DNA from: Candidatus Brocadiaceae bacterium
GTDB lineage: Bacteria; Planctomycetota; MHYJ01; JACQXL01; CAKKQI01
DNA: 12,376 bases
NCBI GenBank assembly: GCA_919901895.1
Contig: CAKKQI010000268.1
Span: forward strand, 1 to 12,376
Direction: 5' to 3'
This document shows, in pieces, positions 1-6,368 of this stretch. Made by a program: the position numbers and the translations under genes. Each line of letters opens with the position of its first letter. The stretch's first letter is position 1. Below the pieces are notes generated by a model. It had not been told where the DNA came from, did not search any database, and saw only the letters and a list, made by a program, of their open reading frames with translations.

Positions 1-91
1 TCCTAAAACCTCGAGGGTAGAAACAGGTCTCCAGACCTGTTTCTATTCATTATTTCGGGTCGGGAGACCCGAAATTACCCTCTTTTTAGGA
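1..91. repeat. Nested palindromes forming a three-way junction upstream of cysK
   Basis: Two perfect hairpins sit side by side: arms 18-30 and 33-45 (13 bp, TAGAAACAGGTCT) and arms 52-61 and 66-75 (10 bp, ATTTCGGGTC). They are enclosed by outer complementary segments, TCCTAAAA at 1-8 with 84-91 and GAGGGTA at 13-19 with 76-82. Pairing of 13-19 competes with the base of the first hairpin for two bases. The element begins at the window edge, so its left side may be incomplete. It could be an intergenic repeat, the terminator region of an upstream gene, or a structured leader of cysK. Similar palindromes elsewhere in the window favour a repeat. Confidence 0.75.
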
Positions 92-116
92 TAGGATCTA
101 AAAAGAAAAACATCAA

Positions 117-1109
117 ATGAAAGAAATCATTAATTCCGTCCTGGATTGCATCGGCCAGACCCCGATGATTCCGATTAACCTTTGCCGGTTAGATAAAACC
201 TGTCTGCGCCCCGATGGACATCGGGGCAGGCAGACCTGCCGAATGGGCCGGAGCCAGCCGAAGTCCATCGCCCGGATTATGGCGAAGTTAGAGTTTATCA
301 ATCCCAGCGGCAGTGTCAAAGACCGGATTGCTAAACATATTATTGAAAAAGCCGAACGAAGAGGTGATTTGAAAAAAGATTCTATTATTGTGGAAGCGAG
401 CAGCGGCAATACAGGTATCGGACTGGCGATGGTCGCGGCGGCTAAGGGCTACCGGCTAATTATTATTATGCCTGAACATATGAGTAAAGAACGGGTGAAA
501 ATCATGCGCGCCCTGGGCGCTAAAGTAATCCTGACCCCTAAATCCGGCGGGTTCACCCGGCCCGTGCAAAAAGCCGAAGCAATGGCTAAACGTAATCCTA
601 AAATATTTCTCCCCCGGCAGTTTTCCAATCCGGATAATACCGAAGTTCATCGGTTGACGACCGGACGGGAAATTATCCGGCAGTGCCACGGCAAAATTGA
701 TGCCTTTGTCGCCGGCATCGGAACCGGCGGAACTTTAATGGGCGTGGCTGAAGCATTGCGGGAAAAAGGAATCAAGGCGAAAATTGTAGCCGTTGAACCA
801 AGCGAAGCCGCGATTCTTTCAGGGGAAGTAGAAATGTGCAGTCATCACATTGCCGGCATCGGCGACGGGTTTATTCCGGAGATTGTCAACGAACATAAAA
901 TTGACCAGGTGGTTAAGGTCAACAGTCTTGACGCTGTCAAGATGGCTAAAAGAATGATTACGCGATTAGGCCTGATGGTTGGCGTTTCTTCCGGGGCCAA
1001 TTACTGGGCGGCCTGCCAGGTCGCCCGCCAGTTGGGGCAGGGTAAAACCGTGGTAACCGTCCTGCCGGACCGGATGGAACGCTATTTCAGCACGGCGTTG
1101 TTTAAATAA
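117..1109 (+). CDS. cysK: Cysteine synthase (O-acetylserine sulfhydrylase), with an inserted segment
   Basis: PLP-dependent enzyme of the CysK/cystathionine beta-synthase fold, expected to make cysteine from O-acetylserine and sulfide in the cytosol. Visible in the 330-residue product: GQTP at 13-16, the PLP-lysine motif NPSGSVKDR at 62-70 with Lys68, the substrate loop SSGNTG at 95-100, the phosphate-binding GTGGT at 202-206, GIGDGFIP at 247-254, VSSGA at 290-294, and the C-terminal ERYFSTALF. The usual PxSGERY is here PDRMERY. Between GQTP and NPS there are about 26 residues more than in E. coli CysK as I remember it. The excess (roughly residues 28-50, rich in Arg, Gly and Cys) is encoded by a GC-rich palindrome and its flank, yet the frame is intact. 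Residues needed for catalysis are present, so the enzyme may still work. No strong ribosome binding site precedes the ATG. No other sulfur gene is adjacent. Confidence 0.93.
   Translation: MKEIINSVLDCIGQTPMIPINLCRLDKTCLRPDGHRGRQTCRMGRSQPKSIARIMAKLEFINPSGSVKDRIAKHIIEKAERRGDLKKDSIIVEASSGNTGIGLAMVAAAKGYRLIIIMPEHMSKERVKIMRALGAKVILTPKSGGFTRPVQKAEAMAKRNPKIFLPRQFSNPDNTEVHRLTTGREIIRQCHGKIDAFVAGIGTGGTLMGVAEALREKGIKAKIVAVEPSEAAILSGEVEMCSHHIAGIGDGFIPEIVNEHKIDQVVKVNSLDAVKMAKRMITRLGLMVGVSSGANYWAACQVARQLGQGKTVVTVLPDRMERYFSTALFK
202..240. repeat. Palindromic element inside the cysK reading frame
   Basis: GTCTGC (202-207) plus GCCCCGATG (208-216) pair with CATCGGGGC (219-227) and, after a two-base bulge, GCAGAC (230-235). 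This makes a 15-bp hairpin with a two-base nominal loop. An alternative hairpin pairs GGCAGG (225-230) with CCTGCC (235-240). The palindrome coincides with the extra residues of the encoded protein. Its core matches palindromes at 9573-9589, 11866-11886 and 11904-11924. Confidence 0.85.
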
Positions 1110-1120
1110 GCCATAAAATA

Positions 1121-1149
1121 TTGCGTCAAGATATCTATTATTGTATAGT
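1121..1149 (+). promoter_or_regulatory. Promoter of the ABC-2 permease gene, probably leaderless
   Basis: TTGCGT at 1121-1126 and TATAGT at 1144-1149 are separated by 17 bases. The hexamer ends 7 bases before ATG 1157, so transcription would start at or within a base or two of the start codon. No Shine-Dalgarno site is present. This supports ATG 1157 over the in-frame TTG at 1121, which would lie in the -35 box. Confidence 0.55.
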
Positions 1150-1156
1150 ATCCAGT

Positions 1157-2017
1157 ATGCGTCAGGTATTGGTAATTGCCAATCTTACTTACCGTGAAGC
1201 GTCCAGGCAACCGCTTTTTTTTATTATCCTGGCCGCTTCCATCGGACTGCTTTTCATCGCCCCCCACTTTACCCTTTTCACCTTTGAGGAAACCGAACAT
1301 ATTTCAATGATCAGAGAGGTCGGGCTGGCCACCATTATGGTCGCCGGTTTGCTGATTGCCGTCCTGAGCGCCTATTTCGTCATCAGCGCTGAAATAACCA
1401 ATCTGACCACCGTAATGTTACTTTCCAAACCGGTTAAAAAAGGGCATTTTATCCTGGGTAAGTTTCTGGGAATCATTATTACCGTTATTATGGGTATGGC
1501 GTTCCTTTCCATTATTTTCCTGATAATTTACTGGATCGAAAACGTCGCCCCGCAACTTAAAGCCAATGCCCAGAATTTGCGTTATGTTGATAACAAGCAT
1601 TTGTTCTGGTCTGATATCTCGGCCGTGCTAACCGGCGAAATCCTGTTATTGCTCAAAGGCGTTTATTTATCTTTTTTGCAAGTATCCATTATCACGGCGG
1701 TCGCCACGGTTCTATCCTGTCATTTTTCCCTGGTGGTTACCGGTCTGGGCTGCCTGGTTACTTTTATGCTGGGGCATATCTCGGAATTTATTTATCAAAC
1801 CTTAAGCGAAATGGATAATTTCTTTGGCGTGATTATAGGAAATGTATTTTATTTTCTCCTACCTAACTTGACTAATTTTAATATTGTGTCGCTGGTCGCA
1901 GTCTTATCTCCTATCTCCATAACTTACCTGGCCCTGACTACATTTTGCTGCCTGTTATATTCGGCCCTTATTCTGACCATCGGCATTATTATTTTTAACA
2001 AACGTGAAATAATGTAA
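1157..2017 (+). CDS. ABC-2 type transporter permease subunit
   Basis: Hydrophobic integral membrane protein of 286 residues that resembles the permeases annotated as involved in multi-copper enzyme maturation (NosY-like, ABC-2 superfamily). Hydrophobic stretches lie at about residues 20-36, 57-78, 104-127, 172-207, 223-240 and 256-280, giving about six or seven membrane spans. A cytoplasmic loop at 89-104 has the family-typical LLSKPVKKGHFILGKFLG pattern. A soluble segment at about 130-160 is probably extracytoplasmic. The substrate cannot be told from sequence. The matching ATP-binding subunit is not adjacent, so the partner must lie elsewhere or the gene is an orphan. The start at 1157 is preferred because the product then begins MRQVLVIANLTYRE, as relatives do, and because a promoter lies just upstream. 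The gene appears to be monocistronic. Confidence 0.85.
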   Translation: MRQVLVIANLTYREASRQPLFFIILAASIGLLFIAPHFTLFTFEETEHISMIREVGLATIMVAGLLIAVLSAYFVISAEITNLTTVMLLSKPVKKGHFILGKFLGIIITVIMGMAFLSIIFLIIYWIENVAPQLKANAQNLRYVDNKHLFWSDISAVLTGEILLLLKGVYLSFLQVSIITAVATVLSCHFSLVVTGLGCLVTFMLGHISEFIYQTLSEMDNFFGVIIGNVFYFLLPNLTNFNIVSLVAVLSPISITYLALTTFCCLLYSALILTIGIIIFNKREIM

Positions 2018-2045
2018 GTTTTCTGGTAGTTGATTTTAAGGTTTC

Positions 2046-2066
2046 GCCGCAATAAATTGCGTCGGC
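2046..2066. repeat. Small hairpin between permease and phosphoesterase genes
   Basis: CGCAAT (2048-2053) pairs with ATTGCG (2056-2061) across AA, and outer GCC/GGC bases can extend it with a bulge. There is no run of T directly after it, so a factor-independent terminator is doubtful. It may be one more small palindrome of the kind scattered through the window. Confidence 0.45.
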
Positions 2067-2123
2067 TACCGTTGTTTTTCAGCAATTTCAATTTTTAAAA
2101 TATATTAATACCGGTTTGACCGT

Positions 2124-2852
2124 ATGCGTTACGTAATTTTCGGCGATATTCACGGTAATTTAGAAGCCCTGACCGCGGTCCTGGAACAGGCCCGTGAAGA
2201 AAAACCGGACCAATATATTTGCGTCGGCGATATTGTCGGTTACGGGGCCAATCCGGCTGAATGCCTGGAAGAAACACGAAAATTAAATCCCGTTATGGTG
2301 GCCGGCAACCATGATTTTGCCGCCGCCGGCATTCTTAACACCTCGTTTTTTAATCCCTATGCCCTTGATTCCATTAATTGGACGATTAAACAACTGAACG
2401 CGGATGACCTTAATTTTTTACGCCGGCTGAAACTCTTACAAAAAATAAATGAAGACGTTACTGTCGTACATTCCAATCTTTTCGCGCCCGAATTATTTGA
2501 ATATATCCAGACCAGTTATGACGTCCAACTCGGGTTAAGTTATTTATCAACCCCGGTGTGTTTCATCGGTCATTCACATGTGCCGGTCGGTTTTTCCTTA
2601 ACCCGCGGGACTCTTTCTTTTATCACGGATACCACCATTAAAATTGCGCCCGGCTCTAAAATAATTATTAACATCGGCAGCGTTGGCCAGCCGCGTGATG
2701 AAAACCCGCAGGCAACTTATGCGGTTTACGATACGGAAGAAAACTTGGTCCGGCTTAAACGGGTTGATTATGATGTGAACCGGGCGGCGCGTAAAATTAT
2801 TCAAGCCGGATTGCCCGTTATCCTGGCCGACCGGTTGAAATACGGGAGATAA
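2124..2852 (+). CDS. Calcineurin-like metallophosphoesterase (YfcE/MJ0936-like)
   Basis: Cytosolic two-metal phosphoesterase of 242 residues. All metal-site motifs are visible in order: GDIHGN at 7-12 (Asp8, His10), GDIVGYG at 35-41 (Asp36), GNHD at 61-64 (Asn62, His63), VVHSN with His116, and GHSHVP at 149-154 (His150, His152). These are followed by NIGSVGQPRD at 183-192, which is typical of the Metallophos_2 branch. Members act as phosphodiesterases or on dinucleotide or protein phosphosubstrates. The natural substrate cannot be read from sequence. ATG 2124 is chosen because the protein then starts MRYVIFGDIHGN, directly at the first motif. No Shine-Dalgarno site precedes it, and a T/A-rich stretch around 2101-2110 may hold a -10 element. 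The gene converges with typA across 32 bases. Confidence 0.93.
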   Translation: MRYVIFGDIHGNLEALTAVLEQAREEKPDQYICVGDIVGYGANPAECLEETRKLNPVMVAGNHDFAAAGILNTSFFNPYALDSINWTIKQLNADDLNFLRRLKLLQKINEDVTVVHSNLFAPELFEYIQTSYDVQLGLSYLSTPVCFIGHSHVPVGFSLTRGTLSFITDTTIKIAPGSKIIINIGSVGQPRDENPQATYAVYDTEENLVRLKRVDYDVNRAARKIIQAGLPVILADRLKYGR

Positions 2853-2863
2853 TGGATAGGGGG

Positions 2864-2879
2864 AAAGTATTTATACTTT
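2864..2879. terminator. AT-rich hairpin between convergent genes
   Basis: AAAGTA (2864-2869) and TACTTT (2874-2879) form a six-base perfect inverted repeat in the 32-base gap between the convergent phosphoesterase and typA genes. The stem is weak, so a terminator role is only suggested by position. Confidence 0.25.
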
Positions 2880-2884
2880 AGATG

Positions 2885-4735
2885 TCATTCGGACGAAACC
2901 TCGTCGGAATAAGCGTTGCGCGAATCCTTGCGTTGGTTAGCGTCTAAGATTGTCTTGCGCAGGCGGATGGATTTTGGGGTAATTTCAACCATTTCGTCAT
3001 CTTTGATAAAAGAGATTGCTTTGCCTAACGTCATCGGAATGACGGGTTTAAGAATAATATTCTCGTCGCTGCCCGAACTGCGCATATTGCTCAGTTTTTT
3101 CCCTTTGGCCGGATTGACATTAAGATCGCCATCCCGGCTATAGGCACCCACAATCATACCTTCATAAACCGGGTCGCCCGCATTAATCAAGAGTTCCCCG
3201 CGCTTTTCAAGATTCTTCAGGGCATAAGCCGTGGCCACACCGGACCGGTCGGCGACGATGGAACCGGTCGGCCGCGAGTTAAAATCACCCCGGTATTCTT
3301 CGTATCCTTCCAGGTATGAACTCATCACCCCCAGACCACGGGTATCGGTTAAAAATTCACTCCGGTATCCGATCAGTGAACGGGTCGGCACGGTGAACTC
3401 AAGACGGACGCGGCCGGTGCCGTGATTAACCATATTCTGCATCGCGCCTTTTCGCTGGTTAATTTTATCCGTCACGACGCCGATATGCGCCTCGCTGCAG
3501 TCAATGAACAAATGCTCAATCGGTTCAAGCGTAGTGCCGTTTCTTTTTTTAAATATTACCTGCGGCCGGCCGACGCTAATTTCGTAACCTTCCCGGCGCA
3601 TCGTTTCCAGCAGTATCTCCATCTGGAACTCGCCCCGGCCTTTTACTACAAATAAGTTTGAATCCGATGATTCCTCAAGTTGGACCCCGACATTCAGCAT
3701 CGTTTCCTTGCGCAGGCGTTCCAGAATTTTACGGGACTGGACATAGACGCCTTCTTTGCCGGCGAAAGGCGAGGTATTCGTGGTGAATGTCATAGATACG
3801 GTCGGTTCATCAATCCTGATGCGGGGTAACGCCTTAGGCACTTCTTTGGTGCAAATAGTATCGCCAATGGTAACGTTTTTTTCAATGCCGGCCAGGATAA
3901 TAATATCGCCCGGCTGGACCGCGTCAACTACTTCCAGCGAAATTCCGTTATAGACCTGGAGTTTAGTGATGCGGAGCGGCACCGATTGTGCGTTTTCCTT
4001 GAGGCAGACCAGCGCATCATTGCAACGGGCGGAGCCGTTAAATACCCGACCAATAGCCAGCTGGCCTAAATAATCGGAATAATCAAGGTCGGAAACCAAC
4101 ATCTGGAACGGTTCGTCCGCGCTAAAACGGGGCGCCGGAACAGCGTTAAGAATAGTATTAAAAAGAACCGTCAGGTCTTTGCCCGATTCTTCCGGAGTCT
4201 GCTGGGCAATACCGTCGCGGCCGATTGCGTATAAAACCGGAAATTCCAAGTCGTGTTCGGTTGCGTCAAGATCAATAAACAAGTTATAAATCTCATCAAG
4301 TATTTCTTTAGGGCGGGCGGCCTTGCGGTCAATTTTGTTAACAATAACAATCATTTTAAGTTTAGACTCAAGGGCTTTCTTAAGAACAAAACGGGTTTGG
4401 GGCAGCGGGCCTTCAGCCGCATCAACCAGCAAGATGGCCCCGTCAACCATACTCAAACTGCGTTCAACCTCGCCGCCGAAATCCGCATGGCCCGGAGTAT
4501 CAATGATATTGATGCGCACGCCCTGCCACCAAATGGAACAGTTCTTAGCAGCAATGGTAATACCCCGCTCCTTTTCAAGGTCCAGGTTATCCATCACGCG
4601 TTCGGCCACCTCCTGATTCTGCCGGAAAACGCCGCTCTGCCGAAGCATAAAATCAACCAGCGTAGTCTTGCCGTGGTCAACATGGGCAATGATGGCGACG
4701 TTACGAATTTTATCGTTGTGCTTAATGTTATTCAT
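2885..4735 (-). CDS. typA: Translational GTPase TypA/BipA
   Basis: Ribosome-binding GTPase of the EF-G family, known for roles in 50S assembly and stress or cold adaptation. The 616-residue product has the usual length. GTPase motifs are G1 AHVDHGKTT at 17-25, the switch-I element ERGITI at 56-61, G3 DTPGHADFG at 79-87 and G4 NKID at 133-136. Domains II, III and V follow, with the TypA signature stretch [11 protein letters not shown] and a C-terminal domain ending with [15 protein letters not shown]. The usual C-terminus is followed here by a few extra residues that fall in a palindrome spanning the stop codon. GGAG lies 11 bases before the ATG. Upstream on the same strand is the adenosyltransferase gene, separated by 193 bases full of palindromes, so co-transcription is possible but not obvious. 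Confidence 0.97.
   Translation of the reverse strand: MNNIKHNDKIRNVAIIAHVDHGKTTLVDFMLRQSGVFRQNQEVAERVMDNLDLEKERGITIAAKNCSIWWQGVRINIIDTPGHADFGGEVERSLSMVDGAILLVDAAEGPLPQTRFVLKKALESKLKMIVIVNKIDRKAARPKEILDEIYNLFIDLDATEHDLEFPVLYAIGRDGIAQQTPEESGKDLTVLFNTILNAVPAPRFSADEPFQMLVSDLDYSDYLGQLAIGRVFNGSARCNDALVCLKENAQSVPLRITKLQVYNGISLEVVDAVQPGDIIILAGIEKNVTIGDTICTKEVPKALPRIRIDEPTVSMTFTTNTSPFAGKEGVYVQSRKILERLRKETMLNVGVQLEESSDSNLFVVKGRGEFQMEILLETMRREGYEISVGRPQVIFKKRNGTTLEPIEHLFIDCSEAHIGVVTDKINQRKGAMQNMVNHGTGRVRLEFTVPTRSLIGYRSEFLTDTRGLGVMSSYLEGYEEYRGDFNSRPTGSIVADRSGVATAYALKNLEKRGELLINAGDPVYEGMIVGAYSRDGDLNVNPAKGKKLSNMRSSGSDENIILKPVIPMTLGKAISFIKDDEMVEITPKSIRLRKTILDANQRKDSRNAYSDEVSSE
2887..2910. repeat. Palindrome across the 3' end of typA
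   Basis: ATTCGGACGA (2887-2896) and TCGTCGGAAT (2901-2910) are complementary except for one G:G pair, with AACC between them. The palindrome contains the last codons of typA and touches its stop codon. It may serve as a transcription stop, but it has no T run. It also adds a short non-family tail to the protein. Confidence 0.6.
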
Positions 4736-4780
4736 ATTTAGTTACGCTCCGATCAATTGCGAGTCATTAGGCGTATCAGC

Positions 4781-4885
4781 CAGAGGCTTGAGCCTCTGAG
4801 GCTCATCCGTCCTCTGGCGGAGACCAGCCCCATCTTGGCGGGGCTGGAACGAAATCCCGCCCTGTCCCGATTTTATATCGGGGAC
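4781..4885. repeat. Cluster of three palindromes between cobO and typA
   Basis: Three hairpins occur in succession. The first is CAGAGGCT/AGCCTCTG at 4781-4798 with a two-base loop. The second is CCAGCCCC/GGGGCTGG at 4824-4847 with an eight-base loop. The third is GTCCCGAT/ATCGGGGAC at 4864-4885, with one bulged G. The last resembles the CCCGATG/CATCGGG palindromes elsewhere. No gene is convincing in this 193-base gap. Confidence 0.7.
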
Positions 4886-4928
4886 CTTTTCCCGACAAGG
4901 TTTGCTTCACTGAGGCTGCTTCAGGGAC

Positions 4929-5516
4929 TTAAAGGTCAATCCCTTTAATAGAAGTGATTCCCTGCTGAAACGGATGTTTGATATCAAGCATCTCGGTAAC
5001 CAGGTCCGCTTCTCGCACCAGTTCCGGCCGGGCATTCCGACCGGTTAAAACCAGATGCAGCCGGGTGGGTTTTTCTTTAATTAATTTTAAAACCGCTTCC
5101 AACGGAATTAATTTATAATCAATCGCATAATTTATCTCGTCCAGAATAATCATCCCGTATTGGTCTGATTTAATTTTTTCTTCAGCCAGCGCCAGCGCCT
5201 TGAGAGCCGCCTGGCGGTCTTCTTCGGCCGGATTCGGCAGGCTGACGTGGCAATCAAAATTGCAGGCAGGGCATTGGTAACACTTATCCGGGTCGTCTAA
5301 ATGAGTGCATTCTTTACCCATCTGAATGATTTCCATCAAGGGCACAAGTTTTTCAACCGCCTTGATTTCTCCGTAGGCCCGGGAAGTTTTCAAAAACTGA
5401 AGCATCAGCACCTTAAACCCCTGCCCGGTGGCCCGTAAAGCCAGCCCCAGGGCTGAAGTGGTCTTGCCCTTGCCATTACCGGTAATGACAACCGTTAGTC
5501 CTTTTTGAGTCATCAT
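4929..5516 (-). CDS. cobO: Corrinoid adenosyltransferase (CobO/CobA/BtuR family)
   Basis: Cytosolic ATP:cob(I)alamin or cob(I)yrinate adenosyltransferase, which makes the Co-C bond of adenosylcobalamin. The 195-residue product has the P-loop GNGKGKTT at 13-20, followed by SALGLALRA, the Walker-B-like LDEIN at 125-129, LVLTGRNAR at 155-163, ADLVTEM at 170-176 and the C-terminal HPFQQGITSIKGID, all diagnostic of the family. Residues 70-89 hold five cysteines (Cys70, 79, 82, 85, 89) with His72 and His90, in the place where many members carry a short GRGF-type loop. This suggests a bound metal or disulfide not typical of the E. coli enzyme. Two consecutive ATGs (5516, 5513) are possible starts. 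No other B12 gene or cobalamin riboswitch is visible nearby, so a salvage role is as likely as synthesis. Confidence 0.93.
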   Translation of the reverse strand: MMTQKGLTVVITGNGKGKTTSALGLALRATGQGFKVLMLQFLKTSRAYGEIKAVEKLVPLMEIIQMGKECTHLDDPDKCYQCPACNFDCHVSLPNPAEEDRQAALKALALAEEKIKSDQYGMIILDEINYAIDYKLIPLEAVLKLIKEKPTRLHLVLTGRNARPELVREADLVTEMLDIKHPFQQGITSIKGIDL

Positions 5517-5540
5517 AATAGGCCGTTACGTAAGGTCGCA

Positions 5541-5568
5541 CCTTCGCCCTGAGCTCAGCACCGAAAGG
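5541..5568. repeat. Interrupted palindrome in the cobO leader
   Basis: The segment is an interrupted palindrome centred on the perfect ten-base CTGAGCTCAG (5550-5559), with outer arms CCTTCG and CGAAAGG. It would form a hairpin in the predicted 5' leader of cobO. Confidence 0.5.
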
Positions 5569-5590
5569 CAAAATTTATTCGTAGTCGCCT

Positions 5591-5619
5591 ATTTTAGTAT
5601 AATGCCTACCCAATGTAAA
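5591..5619 (-). promoter_or_regulatory. Candidate promoter of cobO
   Basis: Reading the minus strand, TTTACA (5619-5614) and TAAAAT (5596-5591) are separated by 17 bases. The start of transcription would fall near 5584, giving a leader of about 68 bases that contains the 5541-5568 palindrome. An overlapping alternative -10, TTATAC, lies at 5602-5597. Confidence 0.4.
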
Positions 5620-5633
5620 CAAAATATTTACAT
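5613..5633. promoter_or_regulatory. Inverted repeat joining two divergent -35 boxes (possible operator)
   Basis: ATGTAAA (5613-5619) and TTTACAT (5627-5633) form a perfect seven-base inverted repeat with a seven-base spacer. The left arm supplies the -35 box of cobO and the right arm that of the rhomboid gene. A dimeric regulator bound here would block or adjust both promoters. No regulator gene is adjacent. Confidence 0.45.
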
Positions 5634-5654
5634 TTATTTGTCCGATAGTATAAT
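5627..5654 (+). promoter_or_regulatory. Promoter of the rhomboid operon, probably leaderless
   Basis: TTTACA at 5627-5632 and a perfect TATAAT at 5649-5654 have a 16-base spacer. ATG 5663 follows after only 8 bases and no Shine-Dalgarno site is present. The transcript would start at or just before the start codon. Confidence 0.65.
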
Positions 5655-5662
5655 CATTAACT

Positions 5663-6346
5663 ATGCTGATTTTACCGATTGGTGATATTAATCCGCGCCG
5701 GACTGTTCCTTACGTTAACTATCTGTTAATCGCAGTAAACACCGCTGTTTTCATATTACTGGGATTCCAGGAAAATTATGACTTAATCGTCAGCCGATAT
5801 GGTTTAACTCCCGCCCAAATAAAACCGTTAACTTTTATCACTTCAATGTTTTTGCACGGCAGTATTTTTCACCTGGTGGGCAATATGTTATTCCTGTGGA
5901 TTTGCGGCGATAACGTGGAAGACCGGCTGGGACATCTGGGTTTTTTGTTGCTTTACCTGACCGCCGGGCTGGTGGCCGGCGGAGCGCATATTCTTATGAT
6001 TTCTCCGGCTGAAAAAATGATTCCCTGTATCGGCGCTTCAGGCGCCATTTCGGGTATCATGGGCGCCTATCTGGTGTTATTTCCCGGCAGCCGGATTAAA
6101 TTCTGGTATTTTTTCTTCTTTTACTTTTTTATCCGGACCGGCACTTTTATGCTCACTTCCTTCTGGGCCATCGGATTCTGGTTTGCGGAACAATTATTAC
6201 TCACTTTTATCTCGTCGGCTTATCAAATGCCTTCGGGAGTAGCTTACTGGGCCCATATCGGCGGGTTTGTTTTTGCTTTTATTATTGTTTTGCTGATTAG
6301 ATCGACCGGGATAGTCCAGGGCGGACTGAGGAAAAAGCATTATTAA
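5663..6346 (+). CDS. Rhomboid family intramembrane serine protease
   Basis: Integral membrane protease expected to cleave transmembrane substrates within the bilayer. The 227-residue product begins PIGDINPRR, as bacterial rhomboids of this type do. It has the oxyanion element HLVGN at 70-74 (His70, Asn74), the nucleophile motif GASG at 124-127 (Ser126) and the catalytic His198 in WAHIGGF. Both members of the Ser-His dyad are therefore present. Hydrophobic segments at about 17-34, 66-82, 92-112, 122-140, 148-185 (probably more than one pass) and 196-213 are compatible with a six-span core. It is the first gene of an operon with the isoaspartyl peptidase 22 bases downstream. The start is fixed by the TATAAT eight bases upstream and by the conserved N-terminus. 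Confidence 0.93.
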   Translation: MLILPIGDINPRRTVPYVNYLLIAVNTAVFILLGFQENYDLIVSRYGLTPAQIKPLTFITSMFLHGSIFHLVGNMLFLWICGDNVEDRLGHLGFLLLYLTAGLVAGGAHILMISPAEKMIPCIGASGAISGIMGAYLVLFPGSRIKFWYFFFFYFFIRTGTFMLTSFWAIGFWFAEQLLLTFISSAYQMPSGVAYWAHIGGFVFAFIIVLLIRSTGIVQGGLRKKHY

Positions 6347-6347
6347 T

Positions 6348-6368
6348 AAATTTTTCGGAGAAAAATTT
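6348..6368 (+). promoter_or_regulatory. Hairpin presenting the Shine-Dalgarno site of the isoaspartyl peptidase gene
   Basis: AAATTTTTC (6348-6356) and GAAAAATTT (6360-6368) are perfectly complementary across the three bases GGA. The Shine-Dalgarno GGAG (6357-6360) is thus in the loop and first stem pair, and the stem ends directly at ATG 6369. An AU-rich stem of this sort could open with temperature or ribosome traffic from the upstream gene. The role is inferred. Confidence 0.5.

Noticed and set aside
1..116. T-box or riboswitch upstream of cysK
   Set aside because: I see no T-box sequence, known aptamer motif or terminator/antiterminator pair, only palindromes like those elsewhere in the window.
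1121..1156. TTG start at 1121 for the permease
   Set aside because: It would add 12 residues unlike relatives, and the TTG forms part of the -35 box of a promoter that places transcription start near ATG 1157.
4253..4741. Long open frame of 162 codons opposite the 5' half of typA
   Set aside because: It is fully antisense to a highly conserved gene and its sequence shows only mirrored composition. No start signals support it.
5517..5662. Cobalamin riboswitch before cobO
   Set aside because: No B12-box-like sequence is visible and the gap is too short to hold a full riboswitch together with the divergent promoters.
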